Below, one piece after another: positions 4,414 to 5,927 of a stretch of 5,927 nt of DNA. Within the stretch, counting starts at the first letter, position 1, and each line of letters opens with the position of its first letter. The notes beneath the pieces are model-generated. The model did not search any database and was not told the DNA's origin. It saw nothing but the letters and a program-made list of their open reading frames with translations. Origin of the DNA: Chitinophagales bacterium (GTDB lineage: Bacteria; Bacteroidota; Bacteroidia; Chitinophagales; Saprospiraceae); contig JAAFHO010000376.1 in assembly GCA_013297575.1 (NCBI GenBank), forward strand, positions 1 through 5,927. The letters are read 5' to 3'. A program made the translations under genes and the position numbers.

Positions 4414-5835
4414 ATGCAAGCCACCTATATACTCGATCTCATTTACTTTATTGCGGCACTTACATTTGTAGTAGGTCTCAAAATGTTGAGCCACCCCGAT
4501 AGTGCACGCAAAGGCAACCAACTCGCTGCGGTGGGTATGGGTATTGCCGTATTGGGCACATTGCTCCTGCATAAGTCCGCGTTGTATATGCACGGGGATG
4601 CGCGTACGCTCAAATTGATCCTGATTTATACAGCATTGGCCATTGGTGGCTGGGCTGGTTGGGCATCGGCCTATCGCGTTAAAATGACCTCTATGCCGCA
4701 GATGGTTTCCTTGTTCAATGGACTTGGTGGCGGTTGTGCAGCATTATTGGCTATTGCGGAACTAAAATCGCTTTATGTTGAGCACCACCCTACTACTTCT
4801 GGGTTGATTTTGGTGCTGTTTACCATGTTCTTTGGTGCTGTATCGCTGACGGGTAGCCTTTTGGCTTATGCGAAATTGGAAGATTTAGTTAAAGATTCGT
4901 CTATTGTATTGCCACGCCACACCATTGTAAACCTTTGTTTGTTGGCCATTATTCTTGGCATGATCGGTTATATTGTTTTTGGTGCAGGCCAATCGGGTCT
5001 GATGTGGGGTTTGGTATTATTTGCCATTGCTTTGGTATATGGGTTTTCTTTTGTAGCGCCTATTGGTGGTGCCGATATGCCAGTGGTTATTTCGGTATTG
5101 AACTCTTGTACGGGTTTGACGGCTGCTGCTGCTGGTATCATTTACGACAATTTAATTATGCTCGTGGGTGGTATTTTGGTGGGTGCATCGGGCAGTATCC
5201 TTACTGTATTGATGTGCAAAGCGATGAACCGCTCTTTGTCGAATGTATTAATTGGTAGTTTTGGCGGAGGCGGTACTGCCTCTACTAAAACGGCTGGTGA
5301 CCAAACGGTAAAAGAAGTATCCGTGACAGATGCGGCGGTATTGCTCAACTATTCCAAATCGGTGGTGATTGTCCCTGGTTATGGTTTGGCGGTGGCGCAA
5401 GCGCAAAAAATATGCAAAGAACTCGACGATCTACTCGATAGTAATGGCGTGGAAGTGCGTTATGCCATCCACCCGGTAGCAGGACGTATGCCTGGACACA
5501 TGAACGTATTGCTTGCCGAAGCGGATGTGCCTTATACTAAATTATATGACTTGGAAGAAGCCAACGACCATATCAAAAAAGCAGATGTAGCGATCATTAT
5601 TGGTGCCAACGACGTGGTAAATCCCGCGGCTTTGGACGATCCAAGCAGCCCCATTTACGGCATGCCTGTCCTAGAAGTATGGGAAGCGCAAAATGTAATT
5701 GTCATGAAGCGCAGTATGAAATCGGGTTATGCAGGTATTGAGAACGATTTGTTCTTCCACGCCCGTACTAAAATGCTTTTTGGCGATGCTAAAGATACCT
5801 TGCAGAAATTGGTGAGCGAGGTGAAGGCGTTGTAG
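4414..5835 (+). CDS. pntB: NAD(P)+ transhydrogenase, beta subunit (membrane domain II plus NADP(H)-binding domain III)
   Basis: PntB joins the larger part of the proton channel to the NADP(H)-binding domain. Residues 1-270 hold about nine membrane helices, including GGADMPVVISVLNSCTG (218-234) with Asp221 and Asn230 (E. coli Asp213 and Asn222) and Ser148 (E. coli Ser139). E. coli His91 is replaced by Asn102 in VSLFNGLGGG. A glycine/threonine-rich hinge (282-300) leads to domain III, residues about 315-473. Domain III contains the NADP Rossmann loop PGYGLAVAQAQ (321-331), HPVAGRMPGHMNVLLAEADVPY (353-374), GANDVVNPAA (397-406) and KRSMKSGYAG (432-441). The length of 473 fits the family (about 460-475). 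It is the last gene of the operon. The product uses the proton gradient to make NADPH. Confidence 0.97.
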   Translation: MQATYILDLIYFIAALTFVVGLKMLSHPDSARKGNQLAAVGMGIAVLGTLLLHKSALYMHGDARTLKLILIYTALAIGGWAGWASAYRVKMTSMPQMVSLFNGLGGGCAALLAIAELKSLYVEHHPTTSGLILVLFTMFFGAVSLTGSLLAYAKLEDLVKDSSIVLPRHTIVNLCLLAIILGMIGYIVFGAGQSGLMWGLVLFAIALVYGFSFVAPIGGADMPVVISVLNSCTGLTAAAAGIIYDNLIMLVGGILVGASGSILTVLMCKAMNRSLSNVLIGSFGGGGTASTKTAGDQTVKEVSVTDAAVLLNYSKSVVIVPGYGLAVAQAQKICKELDDLLDSNGVEVRYAIHPVAGRMPGHMNVLLAEADVPYTKLYDLEEANDHIKKADVAIIIGANDVVNPAALDDPSSPIYGMPVLEVWEAQNVIVMKRSMKSGYAGIENDLFFHARTKMLFGDAKDTLQKLVSEVKAL

Positions 5836-5927
5836 GATAGTACGAGGAAGTAGTTATTAAGTTACTACGACAGGCTCAGCCTAAATTCATAAATTCGACA
5901 TTTTTAAGAAGCTATATCCATATGTAT
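5836..5927. other. Region downstream of the pnt operon, with weak hairpins
   Basis: No gene is visible in these 92 bases. Two small dyads occur: GTAGT (5850-5854) with ACTAC (5864-5868), and AGGCT-C-AGCCT (5872-5882). Neither is followed at once by a long T run (TTTTT comes only near 5902), so a terminator is possible but not well supported. Confidence 0.4.

Noticed and set aside
5850..5882. Intrinsic terminator after pntB
   Set aside because: The two dyads are short and no T run follows directly, so I list them only as weak hairpins.
1..5927. CRISPR array, phage genes or a new defence system
   Set aside because: No regularly spaced direct repeats, integrase, or defence-type protein motifs were seen. 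The only repeats are the fold-back element and the two operators.

Overview
The window looks like chromosomal DNA of a free-living Bacteroidota bacterium. Three things suggest this. None of the start codons has a Shine-Dalgarno sequence. The best promoters fit the Bacteroidota sigma factor pattern (TTTG, about 19-21 nt, TAnnTTTG). The tRNA gene does not encode its 3' CCA. The class or genus cannot be settled from this sequence.

Layout, left to right. Positions 1-383 (minus strand, cut by the left edge) encode a BlaI/MecI/CopY-type repressor. Upstream of it are two TACGAAATATTTCGTA-type palindromes placed on and beside its promoter, so the gene very probably represses itself. A roughly 270-bp AT-rich stretch without a convincing gene follows. 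It ends in three helically phased A8 tracts, then a clear promoter, a tRNA-Asp(GUC) gene and a strong intrinsic terminator. Next is a plus-strand aldo-keto reductase of the YghZ/Gpr (AKR14) type. It converges on a minus-strand GNAT acetyltransferase, and almost the whole space between them is a nested inverted-repeat (fold-back) element of about 257 bp.

The right half is a three-gene operon, pntAA-pntAB-pntB, encoding a complete proton-translocating NAD(P)+ transhydrogenase. PntAA is the soluble NAD(H)-binding domain I. PntAB plus the N-terminal part of PntB form the membrane proton channel (domain II). The C-terminal part of PntB is the NADP(H)-binding domain III. Together they use the proton motive force to drive hydride transfer from NADH to NADP+, supplying NADPH. 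The neighbouring aldo-keto reductase is an NADPH-type enzyme, but it has its own transcription unit and no functional link is shown.

The genes are mostly familiar housekeeping families. I see no evidence for a wholly new multi-gene system. The most interesting signals are the operator/promoter layout of the repressor, the fold-back element with four copies of a 16-bp core, and a paired His/Asn difference in the transhydrogenase proton channel.
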